A stretch of DNA of 7,074 nucleotides from DATKLL01 sp035542475 (GTDB lineage Bacteria; Desulfobacterota; Syntrophia; Syntrophales; UBA2185). The stretch's first letter is position 1. Each line of letters begins with the position of its first letter. This document shows positions 1 through 5,870 of this stretch, piece after piece. The notes under the pieces were generated by a model that searched no databases, was not told the DNA's origin, and saw nothing but the letters and a program-made list of their open reading frames with translations. The position numbers and the translations under genes were made by a program. The stretch lies in contig DATKLL010000145.1 of the NCBI GenBank assembly GCA_035542475.1, positions 1-7,074 on the forward strand. Direction: 5' to 3'.

Positions 1-759
1 CAGAAATTTTGGTACTACTTGATACCTCGGCTCAACACCTATCTCTTTTGCAATCGCCTCGATCCATTCTTTCCCAGTGAGCGGAGTTTCTGCTGTTGGC
101 AAATGCAAAATTTGGTTGTAAGCATCTGATGTATTGCCCAATAAAGCGGTAGCTTTCGCAGCATCTGGAGTATATGTGAATGAATGCTTATATTTAGCAG
201 ATCCCAGCCAATTGGCTTTCTTGTCATTGACAAAGTTCTTAAATACCATTTCTGTAAGGATACTGGTATTCCTAATAGAGGGGCCATAAAAATCTGCTGA
301 ACGAGCGATAAGAGCCTGTAAATTCCCCTTTTCAACTTCATCTAAAATCATCTTGGCGATTTTTGCTCTTATTGCTCCCTTTTTGCTGACTGGACCGATT
401 GGTGTATCTTCGGTCATCCGAGATAAATAATTCGGATGATACATGTAAATGTTATCAAAAAAAACCAATTTGGAATGATAGGTTTTACACGCATGAATCA
501 CATTTTGCATCAAAAGTGGCCAAGTCGTTTGCCATACTTTTGTCTTATAAGGCAACCCCACGGTTAGATAAACAATTTCTGAACCATCTACTGCTTTTAA
601 TACATCTTCTGATTTGGTCAGATCAGCTGAAAGCAACTGATCATCGGGGTTTACTGCCTCGGGATTTCGACTAACCAAACGTATGTTGTTGGTGTATGTT
701 TTGAGCGCTTTGGCTAACTCAACGCCTATAACCCCGCCTGATCCTAGTATGGTTTGCAA
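1..759 (-). CDS. NAD(P)-binding epimerase/SDR-family protein, 3' end cut by the window edge
   Basis: The frame is open through all 253 codons to the window edge, so the C-terminus (perhaps 60-70 residues, judging from the family) is missing. The protein begins MQTILGSGGVIG, a glycine-rich Rossmann dinucleotide-binding loop (GSGGVIG, residues 6-12). It then has a LVSRNP stretch (about 28-33) after the second beta strand, an ADL segment (about 45-47) and SEIVYLTVG (about 59-67), all typical of the atypical/extended SDR fold. An FYGP motif follows the catalytic region and is characteristic of NAD-dependent epimerase-like proteins. A KKG near residue 124-126 may stand in place of the classical YxxxK, so catalytic activity is uncertain. 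The start is TTG (757-759), chosen because AAGGAGG lies 8 bases upstream and no in-frame ATG is near. The substrate cannot be told; a cytosolic oxidoreductase or epimerase is the family expectation. Confidence 0.88.
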   Translation of the reverse strand, partial: MQTILGSGGVIGVELAKALKTYTNNIRLVSRNPEAVNPDDQLLSADLTKSEDVLKAVDGSEIVYLTVGLPYKTKVWQTTWPLLMQNVIHACKTYHSKLVFFDNIYMYHPNYLSRMTEDTPIGPVSKKGAIRAKIAKMILDEVEKGNLQALIARSADFYGPSIRNTSILTEMVFKNFVNDKKANWLGSAKYKHSFTYTPDAAKATALLGNTSDAYNQILHLPTAETPLTGKEWIEAIAKEIGVEPRYQVVPKFL

Positions 760-825
760 TGATCTAACCTCCTTCACTTCCACAGACATAAGAGGTGATT
801 ATCCAGTTTCTGTTCATCTCCGGAA

Positions 826-834
826 ATATTATCA
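826..834 (-). promoter_or_regulatory. Candidate extended -10 promoter element for the SDR gene
   Basis: Read leftward, TGATAATAT gives an extended -10 (TG-n-TAATAT) about 67 bases before the TTG start. The -35 region is poor; TTATAT at an over-long spacing is the nearest candidate. The element is placed correctly for this gene but is only a sequence match. Confidence 0.3.
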
Positions 835-915
835 CTCCGACTTGATTTTTATATAAGAATGGGTTGGCTAACTGTATATGGTGAATATTCAGCAAGTTGT
901 CCAAGGAGTATAAAA

Positions 916-1017
916 ATGCCTGCTACACCTTATTGTACCCCCGATGTGCCAGCCAGCCATAGCGGATATACAGGGCTGACACGCCTTTACCATCTCCCCA
1001 TTGAATCTGCTCCATGA
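916..1017 (+). CDS. Possible 33-residue ORF with a strong ribosome binding site
   Basis: AAGGAG is followed by 7 bases and ATG, opening a 33-codon frame (MPATPYCTPDVPASHSGYTG at its start) that ends at TGA 1015-1017. The peptide resembles nothing I recognise and has no signal or membrane segment. On the opposite strand the same bases are also open: a frame ending at TAG near 939-941 reads GVSALYIRYGWLAHRGYNKV at its end, with about 30 further open codons before it but no clear start. One of the two may be the remnant of a lost gene. Apart from this, the 760-1079 gap holds nothing I can support. Confidence 0.22.
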   Translation: MPATPYCTPDVPASHSGYTGLTRLYHLPIESAP

Positions 1018-1079
1018 TATACTTCTCAAAGTGAGGCTGGATCGGGAAGCTGCAAAAACGAGAGCTATGGTGTAAATGA

Positions 1080-1331
1080 ATGATTAGTGGTGGAGAAATA
1101 ATAGTAATTTTTATAGTTGTCCTAGTACTTTTCGGACCTCAGAAACTCCCAGAGTTAGCAAGAACAATCGGTAAGCTGATGCATGAGCTCAACAAAGCCA
1201 TGCACGATGTCAAAGTTCAAATGGATACCGATTATGAGAAAACAGAAAATGAGACCAAGGATAAAGCTGGTAAATCGTCGATGGACCAGAAGATAACTGA
1301 AGAAAAGTCTGAGTCAAAAGACAAAGAATAA
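1080..1331 (+). CDS. tatA: Sec-independent protein translocase subunit, TatA/TatB type
   Basis: The 83-residue protein has the Tat architecture: a very short N-terminus, a single membrane helix (about residues 7-18, IIVIFIVVLVLF), the hinge FGPQKLPEL (18-26), an amphipathic helix (about 22-46) and a highly charged Lys/Glu-rich tail (about 50-83). TatA family members oligomerise in the cytoplasmic membrane with TatC and carry folded twin-arginine substrates across. FGPQKLPELAR fits both TatA/E and TatB; the length and the Glu at position 6 leave the choice open, and the tail is longer than in many TatA proteins. The start is fixed by an in-frame TGA directly before ATG 1080. There is no strong Shine-Dalgarno sequence, which suggests modest translation. 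No tatC or Tat substrate is beside it, so it is an orphan copy here. Confidence 0.88.
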   Translation: MISGGEIIVIFIVVLVLFGPQKLPELARTIGKLMHELNKAMHDVKVQMDTDYEKTENETKDKAGKSSMDQKITEEKSESKDKE

Positions 1332-1342
1332 TTTCGTGGCCC

Positions 1343-1373
1343 GCAGATTACCAATTGCTTCCTTGTAATCTGC
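1343..1373 (+). terminator. Perfect 9-bp inverted repeat after tatA, possible terminator or operator
   Basis: GCAGATTAC (1343-1351) and GTAATCTGC (1365-1373) are exact reverse complements separated by 13 bases. It starts 11 bases after the tatA stop, as a terminator would, but is AT-rich and has no T tract behind it, so termination would be weak or factor-assisted. A DNA-binding site is the alternative. Confidence 0.4.
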
Positions 1374-1398
1374 ATATATGATATGCTGGATTAAACTG

Positions 1399-1411
1399 TA
1401 CGTTTAACGTA
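1399..1411. promoter_or_regulatory. 13-bp perfect palindrome, candidate operator
   Basis: TACGTTTAACGTA is a perfect odd palindrome with a central T. It sits 5 bases before the TAAGGAGG ribosome binding site of the truncated ORF at 1429. A homodimeric repressor site is a reasonable reading, but no regulator gene is present to support it. Confidence 0.28.
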
Positions 1412-1428
1412 GAAATAAGGAGGCAAGC

Positions 1429-1455
1429 ATGACGGTTTGGAAATGTAACAAATGA
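1429..1455 (+). pseudogene. Stump of a rubredoxin/zinc-ribbon-like gene
   Basis: TAAGGAGG (1417-1423 region) lies 5 bases before ATG 1429, an ideal translation start, yet the frame encodes only MTVWKCNK before TGA. Small rubredoxin-like and rubrerythrin-type metal-binding proteins often begin M-x-x-W-K-C-x-x-C. One base added at the TGA would give WKCNKCEFG, restoring the CxxC, but the next stop follows at once. The likeliest reading is that the first codons of such a gene remain and the body was lost where the convergent HMA-protein gene now ends (1472). A short leader peptide is the alternative. Confidence 0.33.
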
Positions 1456-1471
1456 GTTCGGCTAAATGGCC

Positions 1472-2482
1472 CTAGGCTTCAGAGTACCCTTCTTCAATAG
1501 TTTTCACTACCACCCTCGCAAACTCAGCCTCCGGAATGTCTGGACTGTAGCAAATAATTACAGAGGCAGAAGTGGCACTGACACGAATACTCGTGACATT
1601 CTCTAGCGACTGCAAAAGTGCCTGCAGATGTTTCGCAAAACTCTCATCCCTCTTCAAGCGCGGTATACCTAGTCGAATGCGTCCCCGAGTCTGGTGTAGG
1701 ATTCGGGCCATCGTGGGCTGTATTGGGGATACCATGACGTGGCCTCCTCTGGTCCTCGCTTTTTTGCGCTCCCCAATAGAAACGCTGAAACCTTCCCTGC
1801 TTTCAAGATATGTAAGCAAGTCAACAAGAAGGTTCTGCAGAACCGCCAATCGTTCGTGTCCCTCCAGAGCATCGGCCTTATCTGCCCGGTCAATAGCTGA
1901 AAGGGTACGGCGAACGGCCTTGCTCTGATACAGTGGGGCGTGTTTATTTTGTTCGTCACTGATTTCTTCCTCGACTTGATAGAGCGGGATTGACTCGAAT
2001 ACGGGGAGAACAGTCGAGATCTCCCCTACATGCCGTACCACCGCCTGGCCCAGAGAAGCTCTCTCGTCAATACTGAAACGAAAGGCGTCCCCAGAAAACT
2101 CCCGACTCTCCCACGTTTTCCCTATCTCCCGCGTCAGTTCTATGAACGTCGGATCATGTGTGTAAGGGCCGTACCGAAATGTGCGAAACGTCCACCCAAA
2201 ATACTGACTCAGACGATAAAGGATTTCGACCGCAGCTGGGGAACCAAATTCGTATTGATCCGGATACTCCTTCTTATAATAAGCAAGTTCGTCTTTTTCA
2301 AGAATCCCATAGAGTCGGGACTGCAACTCTTCTGTCGCTGAGAGGAAAGAGTTCACGTAAAGAGCAGCCTCCTGATCGCGCTTGAGCTGCCTTTCCTTCT
2401 GCTGTTCCTCGCTCCAAGACCAGACGGACCATACCGCTGCAGCTAATGCTGACAGAACTGAGAGTATTAGTGTTGGATTCAT
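1472..2482 (-). CDS. Membrane-anchored protein with a C-terminal HMA_2-like domain
   Basis: The 336-residue protein has one N-terminal membrane helix (about residues 3-22, NPTLILSVLSALAAAVWSVW), a charged linker (24-38), and an all-alpha central part containing ELQSRLYGIL (52-61) and QYFGW (93-97). The pattern LQSR...QYFGW recalls a family of uncharacterised bacterial proteins. The C-terminus (about 259-333) fits the HMA_2 fold: H-Q-T-R-G-R-I-R-L-G-I-P at 263-274, then ENVTSIRVSATSASVIICYSP at 294-314. There is no CxxC, so classical heavy-metal binding is not supported. The start is ATG with GGAGGT 5 bases upstream. Most of the protein after the helix would be cytoplasmic if the N-terminus is outside. 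It stands alone, convergent with tatA. The function is unknown. Confidence 0.8.
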   Translation of the reverse strand: MNPTLILSVLSALAAAVWSVWSWSEEQQKERQLKRDQEAALYVNSFLSATEELQSRLYGILEKDELAYYKKEYPDQYEFGSPAAVEILYRLSQYFGWTFRTFRYGPYTHDPTFIELTREIGKTWESREFSGDAFRFSIDERASLGQAVVRHVGEISTVLPVFESIPLYQVEEEISDEQNKHAPLYQSKAVRRTLSAIDRADKADALEGHERLAVLQNLLVDLLTYLESREGFSVSIGERKKARTRGGHVMVSPIQPTMARILHQTRGRIRLGIPRLKRDESFAKHLQALLQSLENVTSIRVSATSASVIICYSPDIPEAEFARVVVKTIEEGYSEA

Positions 2483-2527
2483 GCCGGACCTCCAGCCAAA
2501 CGATTATAAACTGAAATGTATAACATA

Positions 2528-2556
2528 CTTATATCATTTTACGCTGGCTTTTACAA
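2528..2556 (-). promoter_or_regulatory. Sigma-70-type promoter of the HMA_2 protein gene
   Basis: Read leftward, TTGTAA (2551-2556) and TATAAG (2528-2533) are separated by exactly 17 bases. This predicts a start near 2521 and a leader of about 38 bases before the ATG at 2482. A second TATAAT (2503-2508) lies downstream without a good -35. Confidence 0.5.
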
Positions 2557-3153
2557 TAGCATTTTCATTTCTCAGATAAAAAATAATGGACTCTGTTCGC
2601 CCTTCATCATATAGTAGAGAAAGTCAATAACTTCAGTCTATCTGATCTCTGTGATATGCGAATACGGCATGAAACACTGGCATGAAGAATTTCCTGGCCG
2701 TGTGAAGTTTTTTGGTAATTGCCAATCATGAAAAGTGATTCGACACGACTCATATGCAGTTATCCGAACATCGCGGATTACAATCAAGGTATTGGTGGGC
2801 TGTGTATAACAACGAAAATCGCTCAGGCATTACGAATCGTAATTGTTGGGGATTTGCCAGTGAAATGAACAAAAGAGGGATGCGCCGCCCGTGTCACGGT
2901 ATACCTCACAACAACGGCTCCCTCTACAGGCCATAAAGAGTATGCTGTCGATTATGAATATTGCCTTTTTCTGAAGGTCCAGTATTTTCAATCTTCCCCA
3001 CTCCCATGCGTCAGGTCGTGAATCCGTGAGGTCACATGCAGCAAACCTTATTTTAACACCCAAAACAATGTCAGGTCCGTTTCGTCAATGAGGAGAAGTT
3101 CAGCATTAACCAATACTTCATCGAAATGTAATAGTCCTGTAAACTCACTCCCG
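2557..3153. other. Gene-poor stretch with no convincing gene
   Basis: About 600 bases contain stops in all frames at short intervals. The longest open frames (2754-2936 rightward, 2830-3063 leftward) lack a ribosome binding site and look random in composition. A 46-codon frame at 2728-2868 has protein-like composition (its middle reads IADYNQGIGGLCITTKIAQA) but again no ribosome binding site. AGAGGGA (2874-2880) and TCCCTCT (2919-2925) form a 7-bp inverted repeat enclosing the palindrome CCGTGTCACGG. Decayed genes or unknown regulatory DNA are both possible. Confidence 0.5.
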
Positions 3154-3159
3154 TATAAT
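3154..3159 (+). promoter_or_regulatory. Candidate -10 box before the GNAT-like gene
   Basis: TATAAT is an exact -10 consensus 47 bases before ATG 3207. No good -35 is found at 16-18 bases upstream, so an activator or a different sigma factor would be needed. The preceding ACTCCC also precedes the TATAAT at 4311. Confidence 0.28.
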
Positions 3160-3206
3160 TGCACTGCCTAGTACTAATAACCAACGTAGCCCGAGGGAGT
3201 GTAGTT

Positions 3207-3575
3207 ATGTCGGAGGTTCTGAAAGAATTTCGTACGTTGCAGACCATTCGGATATCTTTTCGGCGGAAAGGGTTCATGTTCATTGAGCCTGATGGTTATC
3301 TGTCCCTAATAATGGTCCGCTCTCCTCAGAGAAGAAAGGGATTAGGCGCCGCGATGCTCCGCTACGCGAAGCGGCTCTATCCTCATCTTTATGCAATCCC
3401 TATCGGTGAAGAGAGCGAAAAGCTTTTCGCCGAACATCACATCCCAGCTGCTCCTTTAAGCACGAATAGACCTGAACTGTGCACAGCTGCCTTGTCATCG
3501 TTGATGATAAATAAGAAGTGCTGCCTCAGTCAGGCATATTATAGATGCCCGATCTACTTAATTGAAACAAAGTAG
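3207..3575 (+). CDS. Short GNAT-like N-acetyltransferase domain protein
   Basis: The 122-residue protein contains a recognisable acetyl-CoA-binding motif A: a beta strand (YLSLIMV, 31-37), then SPQRRKGLGAAMLRYAKR (39-56), matching the Q/RxxGxG/A loop and following helix of GNAT enzymes. A later EESEKLFAEHHI (68-79) fits the helix that usually ends in a GF/GI turn. At 122 residues it is near the lower limit for a GNAT, with a short N-terminal part, and the Cys-rich tail (about 92-122) is atypical, so it could be a truncated or minimal member. ATG 3207 was chosen over an upstream in-frame start at 3159 because GAGGGAG lies 7 bases before it. The substrate is unknown. No partner gene is obvious. 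Confidence 0.6.
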   Translation: MSEVLKEFRTLQTIRISFRRKGFMFIEPDGYLSLIMVRSPQRRKGLGAAMLRYAKRLYPHLYAIPIGEESEKLFAEHHIPAAPLSTNRPELCTAALSSLMINKKCCLSQAYYRCPIYLIETK

Positions 3576-3668
3576 GGAACTGATCTAGATGCAAGACAGG
3601 ACAGTGACTCCCTCCATAAAGAGCGGAGATAATAGCTGATAGAAGACGAAAGTACATTTGCCCAGGGT

Positions 3669-4179
3669 TTGTTCAGGTTATTTTATGTCGTCAGCCTTTC
3701 TGCAATTATGGTTGCTTCTTGTTATTTTACCAGCGAAGCATCCTGCGAGAGGGGTTACCATCTTTTTTTCATTGAGCGAAGTAAGAACAAGAATCTCCTT
3801 TACTATGATGTCTGTGTTGAGGGAAACAGCGATCTGCCAGAGTTGAACCCTGTAAACGTCTACTGGATTCTCGAAAACGGCAAAAGGGAAGAACTCCTTG
3901 AGCGAATCTATGCCTATGGAATTACTACTCAGGAAATGCTGGAGAGGAATAAACTCAGTATCTCTTTGGCCGCCTTCAAGGAGAAGAAGATTACTATAGA
4001 AAAAATAGATGATAAGTACCGTGCGGTGACTTTCATCGACACACGACAAATCGTCATCGAAAAAGTTTACATACATTCCGTTGACAGAATTTTTCGGAAT
4101 GCCGGAGGTTCTCTCTGTCGACATCTACGGCTTCACGAAGCAGGATAATGTCTCAGTAAAAGAAAGTATCAGCCCATGA
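3669..4179 (+). pseudogene. DUF4833-like exported protein gene, frameshifted near 4090
   Basis: The first frame runs from 3669 to a stop at 4146-4148. It encodes a hydrophobic N-terminus (about residues 4-20, signal peptide or lipoprotein-like with Cys at 18 and 26) and then YHLFFIERSKNKNLLYYDV (30-48), PVNVYWILENGKREEL (61-76) and YAYGI (81-85), the hallmarks I know for DUF4833. After about codon 142 it turns into unlikely sequence. Removing one T from the TTTTT run at 4090-4094 continues it as IFGMPEVLSVDIYGFTKQDN and ends ...VKESISP at TGA 4177-4179, giving about 169 residues with the family's usual end. The defect may be a real mutation or a sequencing error. TTG 3669 is an uncertain start, since the ribosome binding site is poor; an in-frame ATG lies at 3708. 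The protein's role is unknown and its place is probably the periplasm. Confidence 0.72.
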
Positions 4180-4207
4180 TAACCTGAGTCTCACGCGCTC
4201 CATGGGC
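4172..4207 (+). repeat. 7-bp inverted repeat over the end of the DUF4833-like gene
   Basis: GCCCATG (4172-4178) and CATGGGC (4201-4207) are exact reverse complements with 22 bases between them, and the left arm overlaps the restored stop codon. A weak terminator is possible. No T run follows directly. Confidence 0.3.
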
Positions 4208-4310
4208 AAGAGGAATGGCCGCTCGACCTTTTCTATTATGACAGTATCCGGGGATTATATAATTCATCAAAATGTAATCATGCCTTCATAATTGTACAAT
4301 GGTGACTCCC

Positions 4311-4316
4311 TATAAT
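4311..4316 (+). promoter_or_regulatory. Candidate -10 box before the exported-protein gene at 4376
   Basis: TATAAT is an exact -10 match 59 bases before ATG 4376. The best upstream hexamer, TTGTAC at 4292-4297, is only 13 bases away, so the -35 is unclear. Confidence 0.33.
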
Positions 4317-4375
4317 CGGTTGAGAGAAGTGTGACGTTTTTAGGGTAATGTAATCTTGTACTGGGAACGACAAAT

Positions 4376-4766
4376 ATGCAAAGCTGTAGACTGATGGGCT
4401 TGATGCTATTGCGCATATCCGCGATCTTGATTCTCCTCACAGCACCCGCTTACCTTTTTGCCGATGATTGTAAGATAATCGATTCAACAAAAATCGAGAG
4501 AGTAGAAGGTACGATTCTGTCCGATGGCGGAATAGCTCCCATCGCAAAATATCAATGTGCGAATGTAATGCTCCGCAATAATACCGGGGGAGACAAACTA
4601 CCGAGTGATATTGTGGTCAGCGTTACTTTTACCAACGCTAATTGTGAAGCAAAAAATGGACGGGGCCCGGATGCGCATTGGACGCGGTGAGATTTATCGC
4701 CTTTTCCTATGTTTTCAAAGCAACTTTCCGATCGAAGATATTCGGTACGAATTTACGAAGAGATAA
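4376..4766 (+). pseudogene. Small exported protein gene with an apparent frameshift near 4651-4665
   Basis: The first frame ends at TGA 4688-4690. It begins with a clear signal peptide: basic start, hydrophobic core LMLLRISAILILLTAPAY (about 9-26) and probable cleavage after LFA (residue 29). The mature part is beta-rich with Cys at 32, 61 and 90. The last codons of this frame (PDAHWTR) look wrong. Removing one base, either an A from the run at 4651-4656 or a G from GGGG at 4662-4665, continues the protein as RMRIGRGEIYRLFLCFQSNF and then FPIEDIRYEFTKR to TAA 4764-4766, giving about 129 residues that end in a typical beta-sandwich strand. I do not recognise the family. GGGA about 9 bases before ATG is a weak ribosome binding site. 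Periplasmic location is inferred from the signal peptide only. Confidence 0.6.
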
Positions 4767-4804
4767 ATTCAGGCACTATTCTATCCAAGAAGAGCAACAC
4801 TATG

Positions 4805-4819
4805 AGACGATCTTCGTCT
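4805..4819. terminator. Small hairpin between convergent genes
   Basis: AGACGA and TCGTCT are perfect arms around a 3-base loop in the 71-base gap between the rightward gene ending at 4766 and the leftward operon ending at 4838. The position suits a bidirectional terminator, but no T tract follows on either strand. Confidence 0.25.
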
Positions 4820-4837
4820 TCTCGCCCAAAGATACCT

Positions 4838-5008
4838 CTAGACCGGGTGCCCTTCAATCATGTTGTCCCAATAATCTTCGGCATAGCTATCCAGATTATT
4901 CACGATTCTTTCCGCCTCAAGCCAGTTATCGAGGTCGTGACCCTCAATCTTTCCGTTTCTCACGTAAATTTCATATGCCGTCTGTTCTGTTAAATCATGC
5001 AGGTCCAT
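4838..5008 (-). CDS. DUF2934 family small protein
   Basis: The 56-residue protein carries the DUF2934 signature: TAYEIYVRNGKIEGHDLDNW (residues 10-29), then LEAERIV, corresponding to the family pattern A-Y-x-I/L-W/Y-x-x-x-G-x-x-x-G-x-D-L-D-x-W-L-x-A-E. Members are short, soluble, helical and uncharacterised. The ATG at 5008 was chosen over a TTG 18 bases upstream because AAGGGG lies 8 bases before it. It is the last of four leftward genes, 69 bases after the Cys-rich gene. Its first 17 bases match those of that gene at 16 positions. The acidic tail (DSYAEDYWDN, 40-49) is outside the conserved core. Confidence 0.8.
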   Translation of the reverse strand: MDLHDLTEQTAYEIYVRNGKIEGHDLDNWLEAERIVNNLDSYAEDYWDNMIEGHPV

Positions 5009-5077
5009 CTCCCTCACCCCTTTCAAATCAAATGATCTTACGTTTCAGTTTCACTACCCCAATTACTGAATATCATC

Positions 5078-5248
5078 CTAAGAGTTTGCGAATTCTTCCT
5101 GATAACAGCTTTTGCAACTCTCGTCATTGGAAGGGATGCACCGGTGACCTCTGTAAATATGGCACAACGCTTTCTTGTTGCTTATCCGATTGAAGACCCA
5201 GCTCTCGTACTGCTTATCCTCGTCTTTAATCAAATCATGCAGCTCCAT
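5078..5248 (-). CDS. Cys/His-rich 56-residue protein, possible zinc-binding
   Basis: I do not recognise the family. The N-terminal half is charged (MELHDLIKDEDKQYESWV), and the C-terminal half holds C29-H30, H36-C37, C45 and C48 (CHIYRGHRC ... CKSC), enough ligands for one zinc or iron site. The ATG at 5248 follows GGAGG by 11 bases, a rather long spacing; an in-frame TTG at 5272 lies before that ribosome binding site and is unlikely. It sits 38 bases after the CBM48 gene and 69 before the DUF2934 gene, and so probably shares their transcript. It has exactly the length of the DUF2934 protein and shares its MxLHDL start, but the rest does not align. Confidence 0.55.
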   Translation of the reverse strand: MELHDLIKDEDKQYESWVFNRISNKKALCHIYRGHRCIPSNDESCKSCYQEEFANS

Positions 5249-5286
5249 CGTTCGTCTTTCCTCCAGACTCAATTCCTATTTCCGAA

Positions 5287-5829
5287 TCAAACAATAACAA
5301 CAGAATCTTCACATCCATAGATGTTTGGTTTATACGCATCAGCACGCCAATCATTCTCCCAGCGATGTCCATCGATGATATACCGAAACCTGTATTCCCT
5401 CCCTGCCGGCAATTCAAGGGTAATTTCGTATGCGCCTCCTCTGAGTCTCTTCATCCGTGAGGCCTCTGCATCCCAATTGTTGAAATCTCCAACAATCGTG
5501 ACCTTCTTGGCGGAACCTGCTGCTTCTTTCGGCAGTCTAAAGGTCACCCTGCAAAAAGAATCCGCTCCCAAGTACTCCTTGTTGATGCCACCAATTTCAT
5601 TAACGGATTCTCTCTTGGGTTTGCTACTTTTCATTGTCTCTTTCACAAGTCCTCTTTTGTGTGATTGATCTGCCACACTAACCTCCTCCATCACCTCGAC
5701 GGAAGGTTTCTGTTTTAATGACCTGGTCTTCAGTAATCTCTTTGATTCTTTTTTCGCCCCCTCCCCATTGGGGCCAAAAGGCTTTGATGGTTTGCCCTTC
5801 GCTAATTCCCTCGACCCATTCTTTGCCAT
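5287..5829 (-). CDS. CBM48/AMPK-beta-like glycogen-binding domain protein with a basic N-terminal extension
   Basis: The 180-residue protein has two parts. Residues 1 to about 85 are Lys/Arg/Ser-rich and look disordered. Residues about 90-180 form an early-set (CBM48) domain: CRVTFRLPKEAAGSAKKVTI, then GDFNNWD (114-120), MKRLRGGAYEITLELPAGREY, FRYIIDGHRWENDW and GCEDSVVIV at the end. GDFNNW and the second Trp in DGHRW match the two stacking tryptophans that bind alpha-glucan in AMPK beta. The usual Lys before the VDG turn is Arg here, and the terminal N-N/E-N is E-D, so carbohydrate affinity may be altered. No catalytic domain is attached. A role in tethering or regulating at glycogen-like polymers is an inference. 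The ATG at 5829 (8 bases after AGGAG) is preferred to the one at 5835 (2 bases after it). Confidence 0.85.
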   Translation of the reverse strand: MAKNGSRELAKGKPSKPFGPNGEGAKKESKRLLKTRSLKQKPSVEVMEEVSVADQSHKRGLVKETMKSSKPKRESVNEIGGINKEYLGADSFCRVTFRLPKEAAGSAKKVTIVGDFNNWDAEASRMKRLRGGAYEITLELPAGREYRFRYIIDGHRWENDWRADAYKPNIYGCEDSVVIV

Positions 5830-5870
5830 ATTCATTTCTCCTCAAGTGTGACGCTTATAGTTTTTGACTG

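Noticed and set aside
39..341. Leftward 100-codon open frame inside the SDR gene
   Set aside because: It is in another frame of the SDR coding sequence, which is continuous over 1-759 with clear family motifs.
1572..1928. Rightward 118-codon open frame
   Set aside because: Antisense to the HMA_2 protein gene, without a ribosome binding site or recognisable motif. The same holds for the rightward frames at 2030-2341 and 2158-2385.
2754..2936. Rightward 60-codon open frame
   Set aside because: No ribosome binding site, random-looking composition, no motif.
2830..3063. Leftward 77-codon open frame
   Set aside because: TTG start without a ribosome binding site, Trp/Cys-rich composition, no motif.
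3071..3283. Leftward 70-codon open frame
   Set aside because: Overlaps the start of the GNAT-like gene on the other strand and has no motif.
3678..4124. Leftward 148-codon open frame
   Set aside because: Antisense to the DUF4833-like gene, whose sense strand has family motifs.
4678..5193. Rightward 171-codon open frame
   Set aside because: Mostly antisense to the DUF2934 and Cys-rich genes, with unnatural composition. Its beginning overlaps the restored tail of the gene at 4376.
5321..5668. Rightward 115-codon open frame
   Set aside because: Antisense to the CBM48 gene.
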